DNA of 64,000 nucleotides from Muscardinus avellanarius. Taxonomy: Eukaryota > Chordata > Mammalia > Rodentia > Gliridae. Each line of letters opens with the position of its first letter. The first letter of the stretch is position 1. The position numbers and the translations under genes are program-made. The DNA lies in contig OY726578.1 of the NCBI GenBank assembly GCA_963383645.1, positions 21,158,592 through 21,222,591 on the forward strand. Reading direction: 5' to 3'. The notes under the pieces were generated by a model. That model was not told where the DNA came from and ran no database searches. It saw nothing but the letters and a program-made list of their open reading frames with translations. Positions 32,429 to 42,939 of this stretch are shown piece after piece.

Positions 32429-32751
32429 GTCTAATGTCTTCTCCAGCCATCACAAATTTAATCTATACTCATATTTTTCTTATAATTCTTGACTATTATC
32501 TTATGTTCAGCTTATACTGCTTTTCTGTACTATTCAAGTCCAAAAATTTGCATTTTAACATTTTGCGTATTTTAGTTATTACCTCAAATAAATGTAGCTG
32601 CTCTTCCAACACTACAGAAAAAAATCAGTAGTGTAAGATGCATCACAGGCTTACATACAAACCCTAAAACTGCAAAGTTTCTCAAAGCAAGCATATAAAA
32701 AATATTTCTTGACTGGGTGAGACGAAGGCTTTAAAAAATCAAAAGCCCTAA
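32425..32751. other. GRK3: AT-rich intronic stretch
   Basis: No element recognised. Confidence 0.45.
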
Positions 32752-32968
32752 GCCGGGCATGGTGGTACACACCTGCAATCCCAGTACTTGGGAGGCTGAG
32801 AGAGGAGGACCGCAGGTTCGAGGACGGCCTCGGCAAGTAGTGAGACTCTCATCAACCTAGCGAGACCCTGTTTTCAAATAACAAAAAAGATTGGGCTGGG
32901 AGTGTAGGTCGGATGTAGGATCCTGGGGGTTGCAATCCCCAGGGCCATAATAAATAAATAAGTAAATG
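32752..32968 (+). mobile_element. MEN-type SINE, O
   Basis: Old copy with an (AAAT)n tail. Confidence 0.88.
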
Positions 32969-33052
32969 CACGAGCCAAAGAAAAATGATTAACTGGGTTT
33001 CATCAAAATTTTAAACTGTTCCTTAAAAGCTCATTTAAAATAATAAAAAGAA

Positions 33053-33267
33053 GGCCGGGCGTGGCGGCGCACGCTTGTAATCCCCGCGCTTGGGAGGCGG
33101 AGACAGGAGGATCGCGCAGGTTCGAAGCCAGCCGCGCTGGCTTAAGAGAGACCCTGTTTCAAAAAAATATAAAAATAGGTCTGGGAGTGTAGCCCAGAGG
33201 TAGAAGGGCTTCCAGGAACCCCAGTACCACCAAAAAATATAAATAAATAAATAAAATAAAATAAAAT
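33053..33267 (+). mobile_element. MEN-type SINE, Y1
   Basis: Complete copy, 16-bp target duplication AAAATAATAAAAAGAA (33037-33052 and 33268-33283), AAAT/AAAAT tail. Confidence 0.95.
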
Positions 33268-33417
33268 AAAATAATAAAAAGAAAAACTGATAAACTAGTT
33301 TTCAAAATTTTAAACGGCTCCTTAACACACATTTAATAAAAAGATAAGAACAATTGATAAACCGGACTTCATCAAAATTTTAAACGGTTCCTTAGCACAC
33401 ATTTAAAATAATGAAAA

Positions 33418-33617
33418 TAGCCGGGCGTGGTGGCGCGCGCTTGTCATCCCCGCGCTCGGGAGGCGGAGACAGGAGGATCGCGCTGGTTCGGAGCCAGCCG
33501 CGCTGGCTTAAGAGACTCTGTTTCCACATCAAAATGTTAAAAAACAGGTCTGGGAGTGTAGCCCGTGGGAGTGTATACCGGAGGTAGAAGGGCTTCCAGG
33601 AACCCCAGTGCCACCAA

Positions 33618-33642
<25 letters not shown>
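33418..33642 (+). mobile_element. MEN-type SINE, Y3
   Basis: Complete copy carrying the extra segment in GTGTAGCCCGTGGGAGTGTA and the variants GGTTCGGAGCC and GTTTCCACAT. Target duplication AATAATGAAAA (33407-33417 and 33643-33653). Shares these features with 61500-61735. Confidence 0.94.
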
Positions 33643-33648
<6 letters not shown>

Positions 33649-33842
33649 GAAAAGATAAGCCACGGACTGGGAGAAAATACTGGCAAGTCGTAAATCTAAT
33701 TAAGAGCATGTGTCCAACACAGGTAACAGTCTTTTAAAACTCAAGAATAAGAAAAAAAAAAAAAAAAAGGAAAAAAAAAAAACAATAAAAACTGGGCAGG
33801 CTATTTGAACACACACTTCAGCAAAGAAGATACACGAATCCA

Positions 33843-34009
33843 GCCAGGTGCAGTGACGCACAACTGTAACCTTAGTACTGGGGAGGCCGAGATGGGAGGA
33901 TCCGGGTTCGAGGCCGGTCTTAGTAACCCAGAGAGAACCTGTTTCAAAATCAAAAGGGCCGGGGTGTAGTTCGGAGGTAGCACGGCCCTGGGGTCAATCC
34001 CTAGTACCA
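33843..34009 (+). mobile_element. MEN-type SINE, O
   Basis: Diverged copy without the second CTTAGTGAG segment, inserted in the L1. Confidence 0.87.
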
Positions 34010-34257
34010 AGAGACACATGAACGGCAAACTCATCCATGAAGGGTTACTCGGCACGATTAGCGATCGGCACAAGGGGACTGAAATCACAGCGAGGTTACG
34101 CTCCACACACTGTCACGAGGAGCTAAAATTAGAGAGATCATACCGAGCGCGGGCAAAGATGCCGCGACGGAACTTCTCCTAGGGCGGTGGGAGGAATGCA
34201 AAACAGGGCACGCCCTCTGGGAAACGAGCTGGCAGTGCCTTTAAATGCCACACTGCG

Positions 34258-34357
34258 CCCCGCGTGGCGGCGCACGCTTAGAACCCTTGTACTTGGAAAG
34301 CGGAGACAGGAGGATCGGGGCAACCGAGGGCCCCTGTTTCCAAATAAAAATAAAGTA
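34258..34357 (+). mobile_element. MEN-type SINE, left half, deleted
   Basis: Left half only, with an internal deletion, ending in the A-rich linker. Confidence 0.75.
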
Positions 34358-34358
34358 A

Positions 34359-34505
34359 GCCGGGCGTGGTGGCGCGCGCTTGTCATCCATCCCCGCGCTT
34401 GGGAGGCTGAGACAGGAGGATCGCGCGGGTTCGAAGCCAGCCTCGGCTACTTGGCGAGGCTCTCGGCCTCGGCCTCAGCCTCATCCGCTTGGAACTCTGT
34501 TCCAA
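34359..34505 (+). mobile_element. MEN-type SINE, I, left half
   Basis: Left half with CATCCATCCCCGCGCTTGG and CTCGGCCTCGGCCTC. The right half is absent. Confidence 0.8.
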
Positions 34506-34929
34506 AGTCGTGTCTTTCATAAGAAAACTACCTGGACAGAGAGTGTTTGCCTGAGTTCTGAGGGTCACCGTATGAAAGACCAGGCCTAAACGGATGGCTG
34601 AGGGGGCACCCCGGACTCCATCATCACCGGGGCGGAAGCGTGGACGCCTGGAGGCCCATCTGAGGCTGGCACCTGGCGCAGGCAGTCTTGGGGGACCCGG
34701 CACTTCATGGCGGGGGAGGGGGGCGAGGTTCGTTCTAACTTAAGGCAACATGGGAAGCCAGGTGATGGGGGGCCGCCAGAAGCGGGGGCTGTAGGTGACG
34801 GGATGTAACAGGTTCACCCGGTATCTGCAGCTCGGTGATGGCTTCAGAGGAGTGGGCAAAACTCACCCAATTGTACACTTGGGAGGCGTGCAATTCATTT
34901 TAGGTTCATTATACCTTGATAAAGTTTTT

Positions 34930-35130
34930 TTGTGTGTGTGTGTGGTGCTTGCTAGGGATGGAAGCCAGGGGCATTGTACCTCCGAGCTACACCCCTAGCC
35001 CTATTTTTTATTCTTTATTTTGAAACGGGGTTGCAAAAGGTCTAAGTAGCTGAGGCTGGCCGCGAACCGTGATCCTCCCGTCTCAGCCTCCCGAATGCTG
35101 GGATTATAAGAGTGCGTCACTACGCCAGTT
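34930..35130 (-). mobile_element. MEN-type SINE, O
   Basis: Antisense copy with (TG)n at the tail position and the target duplication TTGATAAAGTT / TCGATAAAGTT. Confidence 0.9.
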
Positions 35131-35260
35131 CCTCGATAAAGTTATTTGATTTATTTTGCTTTTATTTTTTTTTAATTATACCTGGGATATGCAATCCGAA
35201 AATTCCTGGGTGTGGAACAAGTCCGGAGGAATGACCCGATTTTTTGTTGTTGTTGTTGTT

Positions 35261-35433
35261 CATACTTGAGATTAAACCCAGGGGCATTCTACCTCTAAGC
35301 TACACCCCCAGCCCTATTTTATTGTTTTCTTTGAAATGGGGTCTCCTTAAGTTTCTGAGGCTGGCCTCCAACCTGCAACCCTCCTGTCTCAGCCTCCCCA
35401 GCACTAAGATTGGAGGCACCACCATGCTCAGCT
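35261..35433 (-). mobile_element. MEN-type SINE, O
   Basis: Antisense diverged copy preceded by (GTT)n. Confidence 0.83.
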
Positions 35434-35947
35434 TACAACCTGACTTCTTTAACAAAGATCTTCAAGAGAATCTAATGATGGTGGTGAAACCTAGAGACCC
35501 CAAAAAAGAAATAACAACTGGCCAACAGACCTGGATCCTATTCAGAACTCAATTCAAATCAAAAAATAAATTCTTATAAAAAAAAAAAAAAACCTGGAGA
35601 ACCGTGGATCCGAATTGAATACTTGATAATATTCAGGAAGTAATTTTTGGTGGCTTTTAAAGCAGTTGACTTTGAATTTGGAAAGAGTTCTCGTTTTTCA
35701 GGAACCCATACAGAAAGTGACAGATGACAGAGTCTCCCTAGGCAGGCCTCGACACACTCCAAGGCACACAGGAAGCACAGGGGAAAGAAAGAAACCAGGA
35801 TATGAAACAGGGAGATGGCCTGTGCGCTCGGGCGCGGGAGCTGGGAGGGCCACGCCGAAGCCAGGCTTCAAATCTGTACCACAGAAAGTTGTAGAGAATC
35901 TAATTCTGGTCTCCACACTCCGCCACCTCTGCCCCAACACGAGCCTA
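35434..35947. other. GRK3: Intronic stretch, unresolved ancient repeat possible
   Basis: GAGAACCGTGGATCCGAATTG (35597) has the feel of an ancient repeat 3' end, but I cannot name it. The rest is unrecognised. Confidence 0.35.
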
Positions 35948-36145
35948 GCCGGGCACAGTGGCGCCTGCCAGTTATACCAGCTCTTGGGAGGCTGAGACGG
36001 AAGGATTGCAGGGTTGAGGCCAGCCTCGGCCATTTAGCGAGACCCTTTTTTCCAAATAAAAAATAAAATAGGGTCAGGGGTGTGGCTCAGAGGTAGAATG
36101 GCCCTGGGGTCAATCCCCACTACAAAAATAAAATAAAATAAAATA
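35948..36145 (+). mobile_element. MEN-type SINE, O
   Basis: Copy with an (AAAAT)n tail. A run of 14 C follows at 36160-36173. Confidence 0.87.
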
Positions 36146-36173
36146 ACTGGTGCTAGCCTCCCCCCCCCCCCCC

Positions 36174-36565
36174 AGAGGCCCTGATGGAAGCTGCCTACGG
36201 CTGTGCCCTACATCTTGGGCCACGGCTCTCTGCTAGGATCGCTGAGGCCACACCCTGAGTAACAGACCAGCCTTTTAGTAAAACCTCAAGGGGCATGAAG
36301 TTTCCTTTTATCTAAGTTTCGGAAATCATCCTACTGTTTAAAAAACAATCGATTTTAAACCTGACCTGCTTTGGCTACCCAGAGCTTTCAAGTCACTTTT
36401 GGTTATAGTGAGATATAAAATGTCCCCTGATGAGCTCACTTATTAATATTTAGGGTTGCGAGATATCCAGTGTAATGGATTTACTGAGTGGTAACCAGCA
36501 GGCTGAGAGGGTGCGGCTGACAATCAGCCAGTCGGCCTCTTTAGAATTTTCTTCTTTTTTTTTAC
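36174..36565. other. GRK3: Repeat-poor intronic stretch
   Basis: No SINE. ACTGAGTGGTAACCAGCAGG (36482) echoes the LTR-like segment at 24417. Confidence 0.4.
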
Positions 36566-36769
36566 GTGTGTAGCACTGGAGAGCAAATACAGGGGCACTC
36601 TACCTCTGAGCTTCACCCCCCAGCCCTATTTTATTTTTTTGTTGTGAAACGGGGTCTCGCAAAGCTGCTGAGGGCCTCATTAAATTGCAGAGGTTGGCCT
36701 CGAACCTGCGATTCTCCTGTCCCAGTCTCCCCAGCACTGGGATTACAGGCTTGCAACACCATATCAGCT
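36566..36769 (-). mobile_element. MEN-type SINE, O
   Basis: Antisense diverged copy. Confidence 0.85.
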
Positions 36770-37219
36770 CATCTGGATTTCAATCTTGTATTTACAGAGT
36801 GATTTGAGAAGAGAAATCAGCACGGCGTCGAATCTTCCTATCTAGTAAGGCCTCACAGCTCCCCGGAACTGAGATTTTCCCCCGCTTCTCTTAAAAAAAG
36901 TTTTCTCTCTGCTCATACGGGTCTCGGCGGTGATTACGCCTCAGTGCCGGCTGGCTCAGCAGAACACGTTTTAGGGAACGCTCATTTTAATGTAATCATT
37001 TTGAAATGTTTTGACAAATTAACAGCCAGGTAATTTAAAAATAGAAAGCTATTAAAGTCATATTAATAAGAAGGATTTACTCTGCAGACTCGGTGGATGT
37101 GCTGAAAGGGCGGAACTTCCTAAGTAACAGGGCATGACTTTTCTCTGCTAAGTTGAAACATCAAAACTATGACCTTTGTTGTTGATTTGGGGTTGGTTTT
37201 GTTGTTGTTGTTGTTTTTT
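36770..37219. other. GRK3: Repeat-free AT-rich island in intron 1
   Basis: About 450 bp. 36960-37080 is rich in TAAT/ATTA words (CATTTTAATGTAATCATTTT, AGGTAATTTAAAAATAG), as often seen in conserved enhancers. Inference only. Confidence 0.4.
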
Positions 37220-37279
37220 CTGGTACTAGGGATTGAACCCAGAGCTATTCTACCTCTGACCTACAACCTAGCTCGATCA

Positions 37280-37347
37280 TCACCTCCTCCTCCTCCTCCT
37301 CCTCCTCCTTCTTCTTCCTCTTCTTCTTTTTTTTTTTTTTTTTTTTT
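37280..37347. repeat. (CTC)n(TTC)n poly(T)
   Basis: Pyrimidine-only tract at the tail position of the nested SINE. Confidence 0.92.
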
Positions 37348-37545
37348 GCGGTACTAGGGATGGAACCCAGGGGCATTCTACCTCCAAGCTACACCCCCCA
37401 ACCCTATTTTTTATTCTTTACTTTGAAACAGGGTCTCACTGTTTCAAAGGGCCTAAGTAGCAGCCGAGGCTGTCTGCAAACCACGATCCTCCTGTCTCAG
37501 CCTCCCAAATGCTGGGATGACAAGCGTGCGCCACCACGCCCGGCT
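37348..37545 (-). mobile_element. MEN-type SINE, O (nested)
   Basis: Complete antisense copy GCGGTACTAGGGATGGAACC to CACGCCCGGCT. Confidence 0.9.
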
Positions 37546-37662
37546 TATTTTTCATTTTGACACAGGGTCTCAAGAGGTCTTAAGGCTGGCCTTGAACCTG
37601 TGACGCTCCAGTCTCTGCCTCCCCAGGGCCAGGATCGCAGGCATGCATCGCCACGCATGGCC

Positions 37663-39208
37663 AGAGCCAGGCTTTACCAGCCCCTGAATGAAGTTCAGCG
37701 AAGCCTCTGTCCTCAGAAGTCCGCCACCCAGCTTTCTGAAGTTTCGTTTCTTCCTCTACTCTCCCCTCCTCCTGGCCCTCTCACTCTTCTTTCTCGATCT
37801 TCTCTGGAAAGCCATCCCGTCGGGCTAGGGGTCGTCAATCTGTCCACACCAAGTGCGTTAGTCAGGACTCCGGTTTTGCAGGCATGCTTATTAAAACTCT
37901 ACCCACATCTTGGCAACCACAGTCACGGCGCCTCTTTGGAGTCATGGAACATGGATTCCCAGCGCGTCTCCCCGTCCCTGCAGCGAGCAGCTGGTGCCCT
38001 GCGCGGTGAGCTTTGTGGACCTAAGTCCCCAGCGCTCCCCCTTCCTTCCACAAGTCCTGCAGGAGCCTGCCTGTCGTCATCACCACACCTGACCACGGCC
38101 TCTACTTGGACAAAAATGCACAAAGATCCTCAAGCGCGCCAAGGAGCAGAGACCTGCACAGCTAACCCCGGCTACGGCACCCAGCAGCTCCCCGGCAGGT
38201 ATTAAGATTACGATTCCAGACGGCTCCTCTTAACCACTCCACCTTTTAAGGCAAATCTCAGATCACATGTTATTTTCCGAGTTTTCTTGCCATGCATAAC
38301 CAATAACGTGCTTTTTTCTGTTTGGTTGAGGAATCTTGTTTTCAGAGACCACGAGTGTATAAGTTTGCTACCGCTGCTATAACAAAAAGAAAAAATTCAT
38401 AAAGTCGGTGGCTTAACACAACAGGAATTCATCATCGCGCAGATCTGCGGGTCAGAGGTCCGGAGTGGGTCTCGCTGGGTTGAGGTCACGGTGTCCACGT
38501 TGATCTGTGGGGGATCCGAGGGAAAGCCCCCTCTGGATGCTAAAGGCCGCCTGCATCCCTGAGCCCACAGGTCGTTCCTGCATGTTCTCAGCCAGCAGCA
38601 GCAGGGATGTGTTCCAATTCTGCGACTGCTCTCTGATAACCCAGGATAATTCGTTACTGTAAACCACTGTAAATCTACCGGTAACCGCGGGACATCACAG
38701 CAGCCCTGCAATGTCACCTACTTGCAGATGCTGAGAACTACGAGGAGACACATTAAGGGGCCACTCCTCCTTCCAACGGCGGGTGTGTATGCACCCAGAG
38801 TGCTTTAATCTAACACAGCCACATTCTTTCCACATTCCCATCACCCCACCTGGGGCCCATGGGCGCCCTTTCTCCTGGGCTCTGGGTTTGTTAAGATTTG
38901 TGCCCATCCCAGCTACTGGGTAGCTCCTTAGTTTTCTAAGAGGACAGGTGACAGAGGCCCAGCTTTGCCCAGCCCCGGAGTGAGGGGCAGCTGCCTGGAG
39001 TGTGCGGGTTGTGAGGCCCGGCCTGGGGAGAAGGTGCGTCATTTCTCGGACTCCTCAATCCTAGAATCTGGAGCTACAGATAAATACACAGATCCGAAGA
39101 GGCAAAAATGTCCTAATTTTGAATGACTTTCCAATTCAAATTTAAGGCTTTTACTTAACTTTTATCTCATCCTCAGGTGTGTCTGTTTACAATTAAATCT
39201 TCGCTCTT
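37663..39208. other. GRK3: Long stretch without SINEs
   Basis: About 1.5 kb. Contains one ancient repeat (38355-38720). The remaining sequence is unrecognised and has no convincing exon. Confidence 0.5.
38355..38720 (+). mobile_element. Ancient interspersed repeat, family unresolved
   Basis: TACCGCTGCTATAACAAAAAG, GGTGGCTTAACACAACAGG and GTCAGAGGTCCGGAG match the word order of a common ancient mammalian repeat beginning GCTGCCATAACAAAATACC. I do not recall its name with certainty. Confidence 0.55.
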
Positions 39209-39654
39209 GCCGGGCGTGGTGGAATCTCAGGACTTGGGAGCCTGGGACAGGAGGATCCCAGGTTCAAGAGCAGCTTCGGCAATATAGCATGGTGTAATCT
39301 CAGTACTTGGGAGGCTGAGACAGGAGGATGGCAGGTTCAAGACCAGCCTCAGCAACATAGCAAGGTTTTCAGCAACCTAGTGAGATACTATTTGGTGGTA
39401 CTGGGGTTCCTGGAAACCCTTCTGGGGTTACACTCCCAGAACTATTTTTTTATATTTTTTATTTGGAAACAGGGTCTCTTAAGCCAGCGTGGCTGGCTTC
39501 GAACCAGCACAATCCTCCTGTCTCCGTTTCCCAAGCGCGGGGATTACAAGCGTGCGTCACCACGCCCGGCCATGAGATACTATTTGGAAAAGAAAAAATT
39601 AAAAAGGCCGAGAGTGTAGCTCAGAGGTAGAATGCCCTAGGTTCAAATCCCAGT
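39209..39654 (+). mobile_element. MEN-type SINE with two left halves, split by Y1
   Basis: First left half is partially deleted (39209-39287). The second begins at ATGGTGTAATCTCAGTACTT. The right half is at 39606-39654 (GAGTGTAGCTCAGAGG). A Y1 copy interrupts it at 39396-39572. Confidence 0.83.
39396..39572 (-). mobile_element. MEN-type SINE, Y1, without A-tail (nested)
   Basis: Antisense young copy bounded by the 15-bp duplication TGAGATACTATTTGG (39381-39395 and 39573-39587). No poly(T) lies between the duplication and GGTGGTACTGG. Short deletion in the right half (CCCTTCTGGGGTTACAC). Confidence 0.9.
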
Positions 39655-39701
39655 GAGAGAGAGAGAGAGAGGGGGGGGGGGGAGGGAGAGAGAGAGAGAG
39701 C
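39653..39701. repeat. (GA)n(G)n(GA)n
   Basis: Purine tract at the tail of the split SINE. Confidence 0.93.
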
Positions 39702-40256
39702 GCACATGCGAAAAGAGTCTTGGCTTTTACCAACAATACCATCATTCTTTTCTGTTTTACCCAACTCTATTTATGTAGCCTACGTGAAATAACTTCAAAC
39801 TAACAACAGCATTATTGCCAATCAGATTTCTGAAGCCCACAAGCGCTCTGCAGCTCTCTTCACCCTCAAAATACAGAGGTCAATTTGACATCATCTCACG
39901 AGACTGAACAGGCTCACGCTGGACTTATTTCTTCATAGAGGAAGTCTCACACGTAGGACGGAAGAAACACCTGCGAAAATATTCACTGTAACAGCGCTTC
40001 CTATTATGAGCGCAGGGCTAAGTAAAGAACGGCCCAACATGGGCAGCGACTCAGAAGATGGAGGCGCTACTGCCAAGCCAAAGTCCAAGGCGAGCGCTAG
40101 GTGAAGAGGCCAGCCATGGGCGGCTCACTGAAGCCACTGAAAACCAGAGTCCTGTTTCAGCATGGTCTCAGTGACCCAGTGACGCAGCCCGTTCCAGGAT
40201 TATCAGAATTTAGAATGGGCTGCTGACAAGTAGCAAGTTTAAAAAAATTTTTTTTT
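39702..40256. other. GRK3: Repeat-poor intronic stretch
   Basis: No element recognised. AAATATTCACTGTAACAGCGC (39978) could be old L1 debris. Confidence 0.4.
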
Positions 40257-40270
40257 AAATCTTTTATGTG

Positions 40271-40501
40271 AGCCAGGAGTAGCGGCGCACGCTTGTCATC
40301 CCCGCGCTTGGGAGGCTGAGACAGGAGGATCGCGCCGGTTCGGAGCCAGCCTCAGCTACTTAGTGAGGCTCTCGGCAACTTAGTGAGACCCTGTTTCCAA
40401 ATAAAGTATAAAATAATAGGTCTGGGAGTGTAGCCCGGAGGTAGAAAAGCCCCTGGGTTCCACCCCTAGTACCACAAAAAAGTAAATAAATAAAAATAAA
40501 T
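40271..40501 (+). mobile_element. MEN-type SINE, I
   Basis: CG-rich left half with old middle (CTTAGTGAG retained), right half AAAGCCCCTGGGTTCCACCC. Target duplication AAATCTTTTATGTG (40257-40270 and 40502-40515). Confidence 0.95.
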
Positions 40502-40532
40502 AAATCTTTTATGTGTTTAAAGTGACTTTATG

Positions 40533-40765
40533 AGCCGGGCATGGTGGCACACTTGTAATCCCAGCATTCGGGAGGCTGAGATCTGGAGGATCGTGGTTCG
40601 CGGACAGCCTCAGCTACTTAGTGAGGCCCTCTGCAACTCAGTGAGACCCGGTTTCAAAATAAAGAATAAAAAATAGGGCAGGGGCTGTAGCTCGGAGGTC
40701 AAATGCCCCTGGGTTCCATCCCCAGACCCGCAAAAAAAAATAAAAAATAAAAAATAAAAAAAAAT
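40533..40765 (+). mobile_element. MEN-type SINE, T
   Basis: GCATTCGGGAGGCTGAGATC and GGTTCGCGGACAGCC. Target duplication AAAGTGACTTTATG (40519-40532 and 40766-40779). Confidence 0.95.
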
Positions 40766-40893
40766 AAAGTGACTTTATGTCTCTAGAACTACAAGTATGA
40801 CCAAGTCCAGGATACCAGTTACCTACTGACAGAAAGAGGGATGAATTGTAATCTTGCTTTTTATTTTATTTTTTATTTTTATTTATTGATTTA

Positions 40894-41085
40894 GTGGTGG
40901 TACCAGGGATTGAACCCAAGGGCATTCTACCTCCAAGCTATACCTCCAGCCCTATATTATTTTTATTTTAAAGCGGAGTCTCACTAGATTCATGAGTCTC
41001 ACTACTTGCCGAGGCTGGCGGAAACCTGACCTCCTCCTGTCCCATCCGAGTACTACAACGATAGGCATGCTTCACCACGCTTTGC
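40894..41085 (-). mobile_element. MEN-type SINE, O
   Basis: Antisense, strongly diverged left half (CACCACGCTTTGCC). Confidence 0.83.
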
Positions 41086-41139
41086 CTTGATTTTTAAAAT
41101 AAGAATAAAAGGCTTGATTTTTAAAATAAGAATAAAAGG
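41086..41139. repeat. 27-bp tandem duplication
   Basis: A 27-bp unit starting CTTGATTTTTAAAATAAG is present twice in immediate succession (41086-41112, 41113-41139), directly before a Y1 insertion. Confidence 0.95.
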
Positions 41140-41341
41140 CCGGGCGTGGTGGCGCACGCTTGTATACCCCGCACTTGGGAGGCAGAGACAGGAGGATCAC
41201 GCAGGTTCTAAGTCAGCCATGCTGGCTTAAGAGACCCTGTTTCCAAATAAAAGATATAAAATAGGTCTGGGAGTGTAGCCCGGAGGTAGAAAGGCTTCCA
41301 GGAATCCCAGTACCACCTAATAATAATAATAATAATAATAG
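41139..41341 (+). mobile_element. MEN-type SINE, Y1
   Basis: Young copy with an (AAT)n tail. CTTGTATACCCCGCACTTGG is a local variant. Confidence 0.92.
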
Positions 41342-41349
41342 AATAAAAA

Positions 41350-41545
41350 GCTGGCATAATAATAAACCTCTGAGTGGCTGAGTCAGGAGGATCACAGGCT
41401 GAAGACCAGCCTCGGCAATTCAGTGAGCCCCTCAGCAACTTAGTGAGACCCTGTTTCAAAATAAAAAACAAACAAACAAACAAAAAGCTGGGGTGTAGCT
41501 CAGAGGTAGAATGGCCCTGTTGAATTGAATTTCCCTGTAGCACAA
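41350..41545 (+). mobile_element. MEN-type SINE, O, 5' damaged
   Basis: The left end is replaced by CTGGCATAATAATAAACCTC. Middle and right half are recognisable, with (AAAC)n in the linker. Confidence 0.78.
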
Positions 41546-41582
41546 AAGTTAAAAATCAGAAATAAATAAAATAAAGTAAGGA

Positions 41583-41660
41583 CGGGTTGAGAGTGTAGCT
41601 CAGCGGGAGAGTGCTTGCCTCATGTGCGTGAGTGGGCCAGATTCAATCGCCAGCACTGCA
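41583..41660 (+). mobile_element. Free-standing ID element
   Basis: Full-length tRNA-like ID sequence (GTGTAGCTCAGCGGGAGAGTGCTTGCC ... ATTCAATCGCCAGC) without a B1 half. Retains A-box-like TAGCTCAGCGG. Not a functional tRNA, since it has no cloverleaf-consistent 3' acceptor. Confidence 0.85.
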
Positions 41661-41664
41661 AAAA

Positions 41665-42857
41665 ATACAAAGAAAAATAAGGAAGTATCTGAAATTACAC
41701 AAAGATGTTTGAGATTAAAAAAAAATTAAGAACCCTTGTCATGTGACTTTTGTCACGATTATTATTAACTTTTCGGTGACTTAACACAGAACCTATCGCA
41801 TCTTATATCCTAGAGAATTTTTCACCCGTTTACTGCCAAGTCCAAGCGCCCAGAAGCGACATTCCCAGGTCTCCTGCTAAAGCCTCGGCGGCTGCAAACC
41901 TCTACTGAACAAATACATTTCACACTGTGCCTCGCGTGTCTACAGGCGACGATGTTCGCGTGGCCGCAAACAGCAAGAAGGCTGTTAAGACGAAGCGCCG
42001 AATTTGGAACCCGAAGGCGCAGGCAGGTCCGGGCTCAGCTGGTGCCGCCTCTAATCAACGTGACCTCGAACGATAAACTCAGGAACTGGAACTTCCTCCT
42101 TCTAAAGCAGGGATGCATGCATTCTTTAGAGCTATTTCCAATAATCTCTAAATAAGGAAAAGTGCTTTCTCTCTTCTGGAGAAAACAGACCGTGCATCAG
42201 TACCCAACCAGGGAGGTGCAAGGGACCTGGTTTCAATGACTCTGGTGTTCTGATGGCGTCGTAGCCCGCCAGCCAAGGACTACAGGAAGCCATCGTGGAA
42301 GCCACCAGGGCCTTGGAGCCCGAAGCCGCCTCTGAAGACAGGCTCGGGCCCCGCTGTCGGGGCTGAGGAGCCAGAGCTAGAGCCGCCAGCCTCGGCCTCC
42401 GCCCCGCCAGGCCGCCCTTAGAGGGTTCCTCCGCGTCCTTCCCACGGGCAACCACAAGAGAGACAGCACACGGACACACGGACACGGGCACCTGGCGCTC
42501 GGGAGGCCAGGGTTCAGTAGCAAAACTGCTAAGGTCTTGCCCTTCTGATAAAACAACAGCGTGAGTTAACGCGCCTTCAGGAGTCGGGGCCTCAAATTCC
42601 AGGGGCCTCATCCTCAAAAGGGTCTTTAAAATGAGAGCCCTGGGCCCCCAAGGAGAGAAGGGATGGGCGGGCATCCGACTTGGCTGACGTGCGAGGTCTC
42701 CACTAAAACACAGATGCTGGGGCCGCTGATAAAATCCATTTACTGAGTCTGAAAGACTGACAGCCCCTAGCGGGAATCCCTAGGGTGGAAGGAGCCAGTG
42801 TTTTCCCAAACGAACACAATACGCTTCGCAATATCCCTTATGGACAAGTCTGAGTAA
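41665..42857. other. GRK3: Long stretch without recognised repeats
   Basis: About 1.2 kb, CpG-containing at 41930-42680. A 180-codon minus-strand open frame (42674-42132) has no recognisable domain and no splice context. Confidence 0.5.
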
Positions 42858-42939
42858 CTCTTTTTCTTTTTCTTTTTCTTTTCTTTTTTAATATCTACCT
42901 ATGACAGAGGATAACTGGTTTTTAAAATAATAAAATAAA

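Larger units (their letters stand above)
32970..34927 (+). mobile_element. Old L1 3' part, sense, with tandem segment and five SINEs
   Basis: TGGGTTTCATCAAAATTTTAA, AGCCACGGACTGGGAGAAAA and the 3' end CACCCAATTGTACACTTGGG...TTATACCTTGATAAAGTTT follow L1 order. The segment at its start is present three times (32985, 33282, 33350). Confidence 0.75.
37220..37662 (-). mobile_element. MEN-type SINE, O, split by another O copy
   Basis: Right half 37220-37274 and left half 37546-37662 (CGCCACGCATGGCC) flank a microsatellite and a complete antisense copy at 37348-37545. Confidence 0.78.

Noticed and set aside
37600..38205. 201-codon plus-strand open frame
   Set aside because: Starts inside a SINE and continues in unrecognised DNA. 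No domain or splice evidence.
42132..42674. 180-codon minus-strand open frame
   Set aside because: GC-rich intronic DNA, no domain, no splice context, and no reason to place a nested gene there.
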